A stretch of DNA of 64,000 nt from Ignelater luminosus. Taxonomy: Eukaryota; Arthropoda; Insecta; Coleoptera; Elateridae. A program made the translations under genes and the position numbers. The notes under the pieces are model-generated. The model was not told the origin of the DNA and did no database searches. It worked only from the letters and a program-made list of their open reading frames with translations. Positions within the stretch are counted from its first letter, which is position 1. Each line of letters starts with the position of its first letter. Positions 46,540-59,180 of the stretch are shown one piece after another. The stretch is from positions 20,594 through 84,593 of the forward strand of contig VTPC01091276.1 in assembly GCA_011009095.1 (NCBI GenBank). Reading direction: 5' to 3'.

Positions 46540-47340
46540 AGCTGCGTGGTCTGACCCTTTTGACCTTCAGCTTCTGGCGCCCTTAATTTTAATTATATTC
46601 TCAGAATGATTGAGAGTTTCTGTGAATGTAGGCCACTTTTCCAGGTTTTTCCCGTTACACAATTGAATGTAAAATGATGTGATTAAACACTTAAGCAAAC
46701 ACTTATCACTAATCCTATGTCTTTAAGAAAAATTAATAAAACAGACGAAGATGGATATTACCTGGATCTTCTTTTGTGGGTGATCAAGCCATCGACTGGA
46801 ATGATACAGAAAAGCTGCAAACCAGCATAAACCAGTTCTAAGGTACGAGATGACATGGGATAAATGTTGTTGGTACTAGAGAGAAAAGACAGCAAAGACA
46901 TAGCTATTCCTAAGAAAAACTTCGAAAAGAGTACTTACTGAGATCTTAGGCGGTCAGTAGTCACTTACTCCTTGTGGTACCAATTTGAAGATATACAAAA
47001 AGAGGTTTATTAATTACTTTTACCCCTAAAATATAGAGGCAAATATTTATCTTACCCAAAAAGACATAAGGATAACTACAAATCAAATCATATTTCTGAC
47101 AGATTACTAAATGCTCAACAACCAAAATCTTCAAAAAATATTGGCAGAATTAATCGACGATTCCCCAAGTCTAAAGTGTAGTATAAAAATTTAATTATCT
47201 CTACCTTGTGCAGTTAATATGATGAACGATGAAAACTTTTCCAACGGAAAAACTTTTTCAAAGGAAAACAGATGAGATTAAAGAAAATCTAAAAACTCAG
47301 AGGATGAAATTCCTCACTCGAAACAAAATTAATCTACTGG
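46540..47340. other. No recognisable gene
   Basis: AT-rich spacer before the gag-like fragment; no open frame of note. Confidence 0.5.
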
Positions 47341-48060
47341 AGCAGTAGAAAATTTAAGAACTGTATCTCCCGACCCTAATTTAGAAAATATTAAGTCACG
47401 TTACTTGCAACTTTCAAAACAATTAGATCACATCCCAATTGATAGAATTGTCATCTGATAATAAAAGGTAAGTAAAATGTTTGAATCCTTTGCAACGGAC
47501 CTTATAAAATGTACAAGGAACTTTTACATTAGTTCGCTTTTCTAAAAACTTGATATAGTAAACTCTGATTCGGATTCTAGTAGTTCAGATCTAGTAGCAA
47601 TTCGAGCAATTAACTCTTCCTTAAGTACGTCAGGTTCTTGTAAGCCAATCCGTAAATAGAATTTAAAGTTTTCAGATGATTCCAAATATTTAACCGTCCA
47701 TAACTTTCTAGAACGTGTTGATGAACTTAAATTAGCTCAAGGTGTTTCGGAGAAAGAGTTGTTCGATTTTGTTATAGATCTCTTTGATGGAAAGGTTCAG
47801 TACTTGAAAAGAATTTGAACATTTTGAACCTCCCGATACAAATCCCGTCTATTAAATGATGTTATGGCCAGGACTCAAGATACTTGCTGTAAAGTTTCTC
47901 CTCTTAATTGTAGAAACAGATTTCCCATGGATTTTTTTGGGTTTATTTAAAAGACAATTTAATGGAACCATCTTTCCATTCACCTAATTTGAAAAACAGT
48001 ACCTAGATAATCGCGAACAAGACGAGCATAATAAGCTGGTGCTCCATCGTGTTGTTATTT
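47341..48060 (+). pseudogene. Gypsy-type Gag fragment
   Basis: The clearest part is near 47660-47800: LKFSDDSKYLTVHNFLERVD, then ELKLAQGVSEKELFDFVIDL. Insect gypsy Gag capsid regions have this block (LKFSG..KS..VH.FL.RV.EL) before the aromatic-rich capsid helices. DVMARTQDT farther on fits the next block, after a frameshift. Upstream, SPDPNLENIKSRYLQLSKQL resembles the charged spacer of such Gags. Protease and pol do not follow, so this is an isolated 5' scrap. Confidence 0.65.
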
Positions 48061-48369
48061 TAATAACGTTTTGAACATTTTGTTAAACTTGTAAAAGTAT
48101 AGATTTGTTAAAAAGGTCTTTAAAATAACCATCCAAAAATCAAATAAGGAATATACTATACCATTTAAAAAATATATATGTGACGTCATAACTAAAAACA
48201 TGCAAGATAAATCAGAACATTATTGATACTAAAATTATTGAATTTACTCTATAAGTACCTTTCGTACTATATAAGTTAAGTAAATTAGGCATTGGCAGCC
48301 CTCTTTTGTCATGAATCGAATCACATTTAACTGGGAGAAGGCAACAAGTAATAATTAACTATTGCATTT

Positions 48370-48960
48370 CTAGATGGATAGCTGCGAAATCCGGCGTTTC
48401 TCAATGATCATATTTAGGACCTATCTTTTTTCTATTATACTTCAATGATATCAAGCCTGTATCAGATTGTAGCACTACTAAAAGAGAATGATAAACTTCT
48501 TACCTTGATGGAGGTCGGACGCAGTAGATACAAACGAACCAAACCAGATTTCACCTGCAAAGATAAACTGTTTTGGATTATGTAGGTAGTACACTTTTAA
48601 TGTGGTAGATGCTGTTACAATTTAACCCCAAACAAAGACTCAATCAATAAGTCTTTTGTTACAAATTATCAGTTGTCAGCTCACTAATTAGTTTTTACTT
48701 TAAGATTCACGTCTTTGAAACCTTGGACAACAGTAACATTAAGTTGCCAGAGAATTTTAATGCTATTGTTAAGAATTCCTTATATTAAACTTGAAAACTC
48801 TACCAAAAAGCTGTTCAGTAAGTCTTTCAAGGACACCGGATTGTGTAAGTTTTTGGAGTCGATCAAGTCTTTTTGTTACGTTCTTCTACAGTAATAGCTG
48901 TAAGAACAAAAATACAAAATCAAGAGATGTGAACTACATAAGTAGAAATCATGTAAACAG
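48370..48960 (+). pseudogene. Non-LTR RT fragment (palm and thumb)
   Basis: KSGVSQ, a stop, then SYLGPIFFLLYFNDIKPVSDC is the GVPQGS..GPLLFLLFINDI block of jockey/CR1-type RT. It is followed by a YxDD-like region lost to mutation and a weak thumb (LNPKQ, then KLSVVSSL, then SVSLSRTPDCVSFW). It lies just after the gypsy gag scrap but belongs to a different class. Confidence 0.65.
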
Positions 48961-51291
48961 ACCAGCACTAAAGAAAAGGTGAGACTTAGACTCCACAAGC
49001 TCACTTACTGCCAAACCCAAAAGGTATAAACACACCAAAGTACAGACGGCATCGTAAAGTTGGCAATGATGTCTTGAAGTTAACCTGAGCTAGGATCAAG
49101 CGAATATGACCAAAAAAGCAAGTGGGAAAAATGTTTTAAACTTTAATGGTAAGTGTTTATCTACTGCAATTGGTCATGTGTAATGTAAGCCGTACATAGA
49201 TTCCCCCACGCATACCAGTTCGCCCCACTTGTTGCGTCCCCGCTCTCTGAACCTGCTAGTACATAAGAATTTACCTGTATAAGTGTGGACGCCCGCCGCC
49301 TGAAACGTTAGTTCTTGTTCGTAGAGCAAGCTGTCGTTGTTGACGTGTTCCGTAGCCGAACTCCTCGAACAGCCCGACTGACACCACTGTCAATAAAATT
49401 GAGCGGTTTCGGGCGTATTACGAAAACCACTTGTTCTGCATCATCACTGTTCTTAGAGCGACCTGCCGTTGTCCGCGAGTGCTTCACTGGCAGGGCAGAA
49501 CTAAATCGTATAGCGACGGCCGCCCTGCTCGGGACATATCTTAGCATTTCCCCAGACCCTCTTTGGTTCTGGTAAAGCACTTATTTCGACATTTGTACGC
49601 TTCTCCGCTTGGCTGGCGCTCTACTTAGCTTGTATTGCCTACTTTTGTATATGGTTTGAATTTGCGTACAATAGACATGTGTACTCTGCTTAAATGTTTT
49701 ATTTTAATGTTCAGTTTTCCTATTTTGAATTTGCTACAGCCAATGGACTCTTGCATAATCATGTCTCTATAGCAGCTATCCACCTGCCGTATTCCAAAAC
49801 AAAAATCGCACAGCCTTGAAATCAACTACTCCACAAGATTCTGAATCCTTGTTCAACTTCTCGACCCAAAGGTATAAATTGCAAAAATCAAAATTCTCTT
49901 CAACAGACAGAATCCAGCTGCAAAGATAGGCGCATAGTTATACAATAGCACATTGACTAATCTTTCAAAACGACTAGCTCAAAGCCTCTTACAGACTGGT
50001 AAGGTAACCTGTAGGCACAGAGTTTAGAATGGTTTGGGCAATACACTATCTGTCAGATCAGGGATCACGCAACTATAAAAATTATGTGGAGGAATCAGTC
50101 TTAAATATGAGAATACACTACATAACCTTCAAATACATTTTTAATCCACTCCAAGCCACCTCTTTAAAAACATACATGATTTTTTAGAGAGAAGGCTGAA
50201 ATGAAAAAAGAACTCAATAGGTAATCTATAGTGAGAAGACAAAAGTTACTCAAAGATTCTCACAAAAACAAAGCTTGTGACTTGTTAACCCAAAGCTCAC
50301 GTTGACAATAAGCAACCAGGAACAGTCCACAAAAACCAGTGTGTATACAAGGTCTAGGATAGCATGCAGCAAGAAAAAACCGAAAAGTGCCTCTAATACG
50401 CCGTTAGCCACTTTAAGAGGTTTTACTCAAATCTCTAAATTACAGATTTACGTCAAAATCGAAAAGATGCAAAGTGACATCACATCCCTCTTCCTAAAAG
50501 GAGATTCCCTAGAAATTCTCTTGAGTTACATAACTCAAGGCTCCAAGTCAAATCAGGCAATTAACTCACAACACCAACCTGCACTAAAAACTAACCCAAG
50601 CTTTAAGAACCCAAAGAGGAATAATACCCTCTTAATGATACTAACTCCAAGCAATTCTACAAGATAGGCCAAATAAAGGAGACACCCGAAGTCATTTTGC
50701 GGTCACCTCAAACAAGACGTTTAGCCTAGCGTGGGATCGTGAAGCCTACCATACAAGAAGCCGTGGCCTAGTGTAGAAACACCAAATTTATTAAGAAGAA
50801 AGTCATAAAGTCTCCTTACCATCTACGAACCTAACTTTATTAACAGCAATCAATAGTCAAGTCGTCAATTCCATCAAATTTGCAGCAAACCCAGACGTAA
50901 TGTCTAGACACCTATGTCCAAAGCACAAAGAAACTAGATCGAGATGCTTCTAGTGCCTAGTCAAACAAACGAAAAGATAGCGACATTAAAAGGGAAAAGA
51001 AATAACTAAAGAAGTAAAAAAAGTAAACGAAGAGAAAGATGTGCATGGTTGGAGAATTCAGACTCCGTTGCTACTAGATCTACGATATAGAGAGTCGTTT
51101 ATAGGCCTGATGAATCAGTCAGACAAGAAGTAAAAATGTTCTATAAAACCCCTGCAGGATCGTGCCCTCAGCGAGGAGTGTCGACTAAGAAACCCTCCCT
51201 TTTCTTCTTACATTATCCCAGAACTACGTAAGTAGTAACATCGGGGCAGTATCCATTTATGGTTGTATATCACTTCTTTCATTCTCTTTTT

Positions 51292-51327
<36 letters not shown>

Positions 51328-51770
51328 GTTTTGTTTTTTGTCTTCATTATTTCTTTAATGAATTTGTGAATAACAATATAATTTACTTTGCTGTCTAACA
51401 TTTATGTAATTGTCTTGTGTACGACTATATTTTCCTCCGCTCTTTGATTTCTGTTTGTTCTTTGTGTTCTCCAGCGTTCGCATACAAAAACTGTGTTCTG
51501 ATGTGTCTTGTTGTTGGCAATACGAGTATGCTTCGGTTTTACTTTTCTGTGTTTGTGGTTTATCCGTGCCCGCAAATCTCTTACTAGTCGTTTCGTCCAG
51601 CTAGCTTTGATATTATTTTTCTCCCGCCTTCCTTGGCATTTTTCTACTATTTCTTCTCTATTTTGGTTCTTATTTGTGTTTTTTTTTCATATCTGTTTAT
51701 TCTTTCTTCAACAAGTACTTCTATTAGGATGGTGCTTGATTTACCTGCGTTGCCTCCCTAGATATCGCCC
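48961..51770. other. No confident gene; GC-rich patch and simple repeat
   Basis: 49200-49600 is clearly richer in G+C than its flanks and is open on both strands for 86-90 codons, but shows no motif. 50302-50667 is a polar, lysine- and serine-rich 121-codon frame. A stretch after it (LCPKHKETRSRCF near 50920) might be a broken zinc knuckle of a LINE ORF1; this is weak. Confidence 0.4.
51291..51327 (+). repeat. (CT)n microsatellite
   Basis: CT/TC dinucleotide run of about 37 bp with a single phase break near 51310. Confidence 0.92.
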
Positions 51771-52880
51771 TATAGGCACTTATTATTCCTACCCCACATC
51801 CTTCTCTGAAAGCATTTGTTTGGTATTTCCTACATTTAAGTGCTTTTCCCCCAATTGATGCAGCAGCGTAGAATGCTGAAGCCAGTACTCGTCTTTTTTT
51901 ACGCCGGGTCCACTAATATTAGGCAATAATCTGCTCAAGGCTATAACGCTTTTTTCAGCTTTCGTGGCTATTTCTGAAACATATCCTTTCATTTCCATGT
52001 TTGTTTTGAATAACACGCCCTTTTAGATCCGACTGCGTTGCCGTTTAGTTCTACCTCCATGTTCTCAAGTTTCTTCCCTTTATATAGTGCAACTACCTCC
52101 AGTTTCTCACTTGCCAGACTTACCCTTTTACCCCCTTTACTGGTAAGGGCTTTATTAGCATTTACTTTCAGTAGAAGTGCCGTTTTAACTGTTGCTACGA
52201 TCGTGGTATCGTCGGCAAAGTCTGTGACTATTGATGCTTCGGGCATTTTTGTCTCCAGCACGCTGTTATAAAATATGTTCTATAACAAGGGTCCTGACAC
52301 GGACCCCAAAGGGAATCCGTTTGCGATCGACATTGTTCTATTTCCTATTATGGTCTTCTCGCTTAGGTGGCTTCCTATAATTCTCATTATGTAGTTTTAC
52401 TCACTCCGAATTCTCCCAATTCATCTATTATTCCTCACCAAAGAGCCAGATTAAAAGCGTACTTTATATCTATCTAGGCAGACCATTACTGCGTATTCCC
52501 TATTTTGATAGGCTTTCTCCTTGATCTGTTAATTTTATGAACTATTTTTGCCAGAGTCTGCTGTAGATTTTCCTTTTTTAAAGCCATATTGGCTAATGGC
52601 TAACTTTCCATGTGTCTCTGTTTCAAGTTTAGTAGCTATTAGTCTTTCCGGCACTTTCCCCATCACGTTTAATAGGCAGATGGGTTTGTAAGACGTTTTT
52701 CCGTGTTGTGTCTTCAGATTTTCAATTAAAACCAGTTTAGCCACTTTCCAGTGCTTTGGGAGATCTCCTTTTTTTGATTTGATTATTCATGACCTCCAGC
52801 ACTTTGTTAGGGAGTTCTTTTATAATTTCCTTGGCCAACTCTAAGATTATCTGATTAGGTCCTGGAGACTTTTTGGCTTT
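51600..52880 (-). pseudogene. R1/jockey-type LINE RT and C-terminus
   Basis: Minus strand. It starts with KSPGPNQIILELAKEIIKEL (near 52860) and AKLVLIENLKTQHGKTS, then YKPICLLNVMGKVPERLIA and ISQYGFKKGKST (near 52580). After unreadable sequence, IPFGSVLGPLLWNIFYN-like residues precede VTDFADDTTIVA (FADD at 52208-52219), then KLEVVALYKGKKLENMEVEL. The thumb end has ATKAEKSVIALSRLLPNISG (near 51940). The last part degrades into stops. The wording is that of R1-like elements in insects. Endonuclease and ORF1 are missing, consistent with 5' truncation. Confidence 0.85.
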
Positions 52881-53559
52881 TATGAAGATAAAACACAAGG
52901 TCAAAGGTAAAGATCACACGAACAAAAGGACAGAACTAACCATACTATAGATAAATGTTCCAATTTGAAATTTCACCGAGTCAAGAATTTCAGAGAGCAA
53001 CACCGATATGAAAATAAAAAGAGAAAACTTGAAAAAGAGGTCAATAAGATACAAAATAGGTCTTAAGAAAAACGTAGAAATTCAGACCAAATTGAGCCAA
53101 ATCATCCTACACACATTGGGCTGCAAGAATCTGAATCCAAAACAAATCTGAAACAAGGCTTCACACGTTAGGCTTCAAAAATCTGTTAGGGCAAAAAGCA
53201 GAGAAAGTTGCCTTAATACACTTTTCAAGATTAAATTGTGCTGGTAGTGACTGCTCAATGTCAAAAATGGGAGGTTTTACGGTAATTGTGTCTACACCTC
53301 AGAATTATTATATACAATTATATACAAAACAACATCACAAACAAAACACAATACAATTTATGAAAAAACGAGGATGGATCACCTTTTTTCCAAGAATCTT
53401 TGCAGACTAAACAGAGAGTCAAGGTTAGAATTAAATTAAAATCAAAATGGCACAAGAGGTTTTAGCACTAGGAACCAAACTTATCAGCTTGTAGGAGAAA
53501 AAGAGAGTTGCTTTTATACGGGAAACTAAGTTGTTAGTATTTAATTTAGAGTAACACTA
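52881..53559. other. No recognisable gene
   Basis: AT-rich; possibly the 5' part of the RTE-like element that follows, which has A-rich coding sequence of similar composition. Confidence 0.4.
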
Positions 53560-55660
53560 AGGGTGGACACAAAAATCAGAAATGCTAAAAGAATAAGGAA
53601 TAAAACATGCATGATTGAAATGGAAAATTGGGAACAAAAGCTGAAAATACTAAAGGCTAAAAGCACCCTTAAAAATGTCAAAGAAGCAAAGATATTTATT
53701 ATTAATGACCTTACTAATACGGAAAATGAAACTCAAGAGTTAATAAAAGAACGAGAAGAGGACGAGAGGATGAAAGGTAACAAAACAAAAGTTGGCTAGA
53801 AAAAGCTGAAGGTAAATGATAAAGAGGGGGACTGGAACAAAGAGGGAAAACAACGGACAAAAATAGATAGAACTCGCAAATAAAAAATCAACAAAAAGCT
53901 GATAGACAGAGAGAAAAAGGAGAAAGGAAAGTGACGACGAAGGCAACGGAAAAGGAAAAGGTAAATGATATATGGAGAATAGGCAAATGAAATATGTATC
54001 AGAGGAATGATTGGAAAAAAGAAAGAACTCGCTGAAGAATTCTAAAAGACAAATATGAATCTGCTAACTATAACAGAAACTAATAAGAAGGGAATCGGAT
54101 GCAAGGAAATCAATGGAGGGCATATCTTAATTTACTACAGCGGCGTAGAAGAAAATCAAAGAGCCAGAGCAGGAGTAGTCTGTCTTAAAGCAGAAAAAGG
54201 GCAAGTAATATAAAAGAGTGAAAACGGTTTCAGAAAGAATTTTAAGAATAGAATGTAAAATTAACACAAGCAAGATCTCCGTACTGGTGGTATATGGGCC
54301 AAACGAAAGTACGATTAAACAAAAAATAGAGAATTTTTGGAATGACGTGCAAGAAGAACTTGATACAAAGATAGGATCAGTCATTATTATAGGAGACCTT
54401 ATAGAAAGAGTCGGTAACGGCTCAAGAATTTTGGAAGGGACTCTAGGAAAACATGGTGATGGTCAAAAAATCATCGATCTTTGCATCCTGAAAGACTTAA
54501 TAGTGGGAAACACCTGATACAAACGCAAAGATATTTATAAACATACTCGAGAAGTAAGGAGCAGAAATGAAAGATCAGTTACTGACCTATATAAATAGAA
54601 AAAGGGAAGAAACAGAAACTAATGGATGTGAGAGTGAAAAGAGGAAACGAAATCGGAAGTGACCACAACTTAGTAAAAGCCTAGTTCAAACAAGAAATTG
54701 CAGATAAAAACTAAACAGAAAAAAAAAGCAGAGAGAACTAAGCTTTGATCAAATAGAAGCACAGAGGTTACAACAAGAAGAAGCAATCAGAAGAATATAC
54801 CAAAAAGAAACAGATAGGAAATTGGGTCTAAAAAACAAGATACGGAAAATATGGGAGGGAAAGATATGTAGATAACCTCTAAAGAAACTCTGTTACAGAT
54901 AGCAGTGGAGGTATCTAGAGTGAGAAAAGATACAAACAAAAAAAACAGACCCAATGGTGGAACCAAGGAATAAAGCAGGAAGTCAAAAAGAAAAAACCCT
55001 ATGGAAGATATACCTGAAGACTGGCAAAAATGGATACGCATATGTGGCATATAAAACGCAAAGAGAGAAAATCAAACACATTGTAAGAGAGGTCAACTCA
55101 CAAAAATGGGAAGAATTTGGTAAAGGATGGAAGAAAACGTAATGGGAGCTCCAAAATCCTATACAGAACTCTAAGAAATCTGAGAAAAGAAAAGAAAAAC
55201 TCATTAAATAGTGTTGAAGTAAAGATGGACCTACAGTATCGGAGAACAGCGAGATATTAGCTAGATGGCAAGAATATTACATAAAACTTTTACAATCCAA
55301 GGACGAACATAAAGACAACCCGGTAACAATGAGGAAGAACTTCGAACAGGTGAAAAATCTGAAGAAACAGAACGAGAAGATATTAAGATGGAAAAGGTGG
55401 AAAGAGCAATAAATAAAATTAAAATAGGAAAAGCCGCTGGAATAGATAATGTAAGACTAGTGGTAATAAAATATCTACGAAGAGAGGAGAAGAAATTTCT
55501 GCAAAAGATCATTCAAGGGTATAGAATGCACAAGAATTGCCAGAAAACTGAAAAACTGCAATTATTGTGTCTATTTATAAAAAGGGAGATATCATGAAGT
55601 GCAACAATTACAGAGGGATTTCTCTACTATGCGTAACACACATGATGAAAGTATGATCGA
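53560..55660 (+). pseudogene. Second RTE-like LINE, 5' half: coiled coil, endonuclease, RT fingers
   Basis: The N-terminal lysine/glutamate-rich frame (53563-53799) is coiled-coil-like. The endonuclease is seen as LTITETNKKGIGCKEINGGH (near 54070) with the ITET active-site strand, then RARAGVVCLKAEKGQV, then in another frame VSERILRIECKINTSKISVL, VVYGPNESTIKQ and VIIIGDL (Asp of the phosphodiesterase fold). DIYKHTREVRSRNERSVTDL follows near 54540. RT opens at about 55390: INKIKIGKAAGIDNV, then SIYKKGDIMKCNNYRGISLL near 55610. It then stops being readable at about 55660, where a different gene begins. Several frameshifts and stops occur. The missing RT palm should carry YADD. Confidence 0.82.
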
Positions 55661-55877
55661 AGTAAGCAGGCTTTCTAGCCGAGACAACCACGCAGGACTG
55701 AATATTTGTATTGAGACAGATATCAGAACAAATAGTGAGGAGAAACAAAAAAATATACATACATATGTCGTCTTCTGTAGTTCTACTCAGTTTCAATCTT
55801 GTTGCAAAGCTGTTAGCATAAATACTTGACGTGTGTCTGTTCTATGTTGCCTTTTCTCGTTTTGAGATTGTTTCAAC

Positions 55878-58620
55878 ATGAGTGAAAACGTTTGTTTCAT
55901 TTGTCAAGGTGATCTAAGTGAAGGTCAATTGATAGTTGTAAAAGAAAAAGGAGTGAGAACATTGTTCGAGAGTAGCAGAAAAAGGAAAATGCAGACCACA
56001 CGCGCTTGTTGGAGAATCTAAGAGAGGCGATTGTTTATACTGCATTTAAAAAGCGTTACAGTAACCCTAAAGTTATAACAGCTTACATTCGCCATGAGTT
56101 TTAAGAAGCTGCACAATCAGCTGTGACAGCTGAGCAGAGAGCATTGTCTTTTATGTGGGTAGAGAATCATCGCAAAATTTAAAGAGTGACAAAAACGGAA
56201 ACCAAATAACCACAGATACCAGATCCACAAGGTGATGAAACTATCTGTAAAAGAGACAATGAAAAAAGCAGCTGCTGCTCGTGGGGATGAATGAGGTCAA
56301 CAAATTTTTGAGCGTTTGAATGATGACAGGTTGGACTTAGTTGCAGTTGACGCCTGGTATCACAATGCCTGCAATAAGAAACTCCACGGGAAGGCTTCAA
56401 AAGAACAGCGAAGACTTCAACCTTCAGCCCATATTGACGAGGCGATGAACGTAATATACTGGTACTTTAAAGAGCAATGAGATGAATGCCAAATTTCTGT
56501 CGAAGAATTATTAAATGTGGTGGAAGAGGATCATTACCCAGATGTGAGAACAGTCAAATCTCGTCTGTTTCAGAAATATGCTGATGACGTGCTGTATGTT
56601 GAACAAGCACAACAAACAGCAATCATTTGTTTGTTTTGTTGGACACAAAATCCTTAGTGATGTCGTCTACGAGAACAGAAAAACAAGCATACAACAGAGT
56701 TGTAAAAGCAGCAGCAAAGATTGTTCTACAAGACATCCGCTCTGTTGTGTACGACAATATCCACCAGCTGATAACAACTTCCTATCTGACATTTATTCTG
56801 CCATACCAGCCAATTTGCTCGTCTTCCTTCAAACAGTGGTCATGAAACACAAGAGAGATGACGTGGAAAAGTGGAGAAAGAAAGTAGTAGCGCTGTCACA
56901 TGTGACCATAGCAGCAGCCAGGCCCAGTTCTTCTCTCTCCTCTTGATTGAAACAAGTGTTTATCTGTACAAAAAATTTCGATCTAAACTCTATTGGGAAG
57001 CAATGCGGTTTGAAACGTTATGCGTGCTAAAGTCACAGAAACCCACACTTTCATAACCAGCATACTGTCAATTCATTTTTGATAACGCTGACTGCAACAT
57101 CAACACTCTCGATGGACTAAATACATTCCATTCGATGGAAGGAATAATGTGTGTCATACTTCCTGAAGAACACATGAAGAGATTACCTATATGTTCATCA
57201 GTAGAGATTGTTCAAGGATCTGACACCGTACAACTGCAGAAATGTAAAATCAAAGATAGCTTTAAAAATATCACTGTACGTGAAATGAAAATTGCCAACA
57301 ACATACTATTGCCTGTCACCGATATTCTATGGCTGTATGGAAAGTGGGGGGGGGGGGGGTTCCTGGTGATCCCGGGTGGAACGGTTTCATGGAAGTAGCA
57401 ACGAACAAAAAGAGTACGCCCGTTCCGCAATATTGTATCTCACATTCATCAATGCACCACCTTCTAACAGTGACTTCGGACTGCAGTTGATAAATGTCAC
57501 GAAATTAGACACAGAATTGGACAAAGGAGTTATGTGGTGACCTTTGACCAGGCTATGAATATAGTTCACTGGTCACTACTCAAGAAATGTTACCATTTTT
57601 CCACGCAGCAGGGCACTTGCCATATGCAAAAAGTGCCCACCTTTATGTTCAAGATATGATGATTGGAAGAGAAGATGGACCCTATTAGATTCATGTACTG
57701 GGAATCCATGGCTTAAGGTTCGTATGTATTGGATTTTCATTTTTATTTGAACAAAACCGGTTGAGAAAATTAAATAAAAAATAAAACACTTAAGGAAGTA
57801 CTCTTAATTAAATCATCCTATTAAATTTGACCGTCTCGCTAAAGGAGAGTCCTTTACCATAAGGCGAAATGAAAAATTCTGGAGTGGTATTTGGTCTAAT
57901 ATGACCACTGAATAGACGTCGATGAGGTCCAGCAAAGTTAAAGGGGGTCTTGCTAGTAGAAGAGGCTTCAGTGATAGTGTTCTTTCCAAGTGGACACAAG
58001 GGAACATCCATCTGCAGTACGTTTGTGATGTCATAGAAACCTACTGGCAAGTGATTGCAGTTTCATCTGAGCAGCATGTTGACGCAAGGCCCTACAGAGT
58101 AGCTCGAGATAAAGCCGACTTTCGCAAACTGAAGACAGAGTTTGTTCAGTACCCTCAATTTGCAATGAGTGACGCGATAATGTCAATAAGCAGTGGAGTT
58201 GTAGGTAGAGAGCAGGTAAATTGTCAATCAGCTCAAGAAATAGGCAAGACTTGTATGGCAAAAATGATTGGCCAAAATTCCCACAGCTTACATTGAAACG
58301 AAAAGAAAAAGTAATTACACTTGCTCATGTCACAAACACCTTGAAAGTTGGCTCTGAAGTTCTAACTGTGGTTTATCCAACCACGTTGTTTCAGGGAATC
58401 TGCGTAGCAAAACAGTCTGACGAAGATCTGAAGCAATACGTCACCTATGAACTTGAGGTCTTATCCCTTATCTTTGTTCAGTGAAGAGGGATTACGAAAG
58501 GGAACCAAATCACTACTGTACAAAGCTTTCAAGCCTACAGATATCCAGACGTCATTGCTCCAAAATAAGATGGTTGTTGTGGATAAAAGATTTCTCTTTG
58601 AAAATTAACAGTTTGGCATG
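55878..58620 (+). pseudogene. Broken copy of a large uncharacterised multicopy invertebrate gene
   Basis: I recall this family as long, unnamed proteins repeated in many invertebrate genomes; the function is unknown to me. The start MSENVCFICQGDLSEGQ (ATG at 55878) holds CxxC. Further along come a second CLLC (near 56148) and YHNACNKKL (56355-56381), so the N-terminus looks like two zinc-binding modules. Next come EAMNVIYWYF, VKSRLFQKYADDV, and after frameshifts HKILSDVVYENRKT, WRKKVVALSHVT and FDNADCNINTLDGLNTFHSM (near 57080). The region around 57346 has a 14-base G run that breaks the frame. After VTFDQAMNIVHWS (57540) several hundred residues seem deleted. It resumes with HAAGH and YAKSAH-like residues (57610) and SSEQHVDARPYRVARDKADF (58065), then SISSGVVG, then SDEDLKQYVTYELEV. 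It ends at VVVDKRFLFEN near 58600, likely before the true C-terminus. No transposase triad or LTR was found. Confidence 0.6.
57346..57359 (+). repeat. Poly-G run in the uncharacterised gene
   Basis: 14 consecutive G within a GKW codon context. Such runs are prone to length errors in replication and in sequencing; the frame change here may be partly an assembly fault. Confidence 0.9.
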
Positions 58621-59180
58621 AGGTTTTACAGGACCACAATTTAAAAATTAATGTACAGAAGCCGGACACAATGTGTATGGAAGGAGGGGCCAAAGAAGTA
58701 GAAATAATGTGCGAAGGTGAGATGTTACATTGAATAAATTCCATAAAATACCTAGGCTCAATAATAGAAACGAGAGGAAGCCTAGAGAGCAAAGTAAAAA
58801 ACAGAATCGCCAACACCAAATTTATAGAAAGTTATACAGTGGCTGCTTCAACAAAAAAGAAGTTAGTAAAAGAACAAAGACAAGAATATATCAAACAGTT
58901 TTAGCCCCTATACCCATGTACGGATGCGAATTCTGGACGCTAACAAATAAACTAGAAAGCAAGATTCAAGCATGTGAAATGAAAATACTGAGAAATATAG
59001 AAGGAGTGACAAGGAAAGCTAAAATAAGAAACGAAGAAATAAGAAGAAGACTTGAAATAAAAAGAATCACAGATAAAATAGCAACTCAACAACTCAGGCG
59101 GTTTGGACACGTGACGAGGATTAGAGAGAACAAGGCAGCAGGGCCAGTATTAAGATGTAACTGTGTGACATTTTCTTAGA
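58621..59180 (+). pseudogene. Second RTE-like LINE, C-terminal part
   Basis: It resumes just after the RT palm, at LQDHNLKINVQKPDTMCMEG, which normally follows YADD by some 40 residues. It then reads SIKYLGSIIETRGSLES-like residues across a stop and shift, then FNKKEVSKRTKTRIYQTVL, YGCEFWTLTNKLESKIQACE, MKILRNIEGVTRK and TQQLRRFGHVTRI, the standard end of these LINEs. It lies in the same orientation as 53560-55660. The two parts could be one element split by the uncharacterised gene, with about 150 RT residues lost. Confidence 0.85.

Noticed and set aside
57346-57359. Poly-G run as a genuine programmed frameshift site
   Set aside because: The surrounding gene is already broken at many places; a simple length error or assembly fault explains it better.
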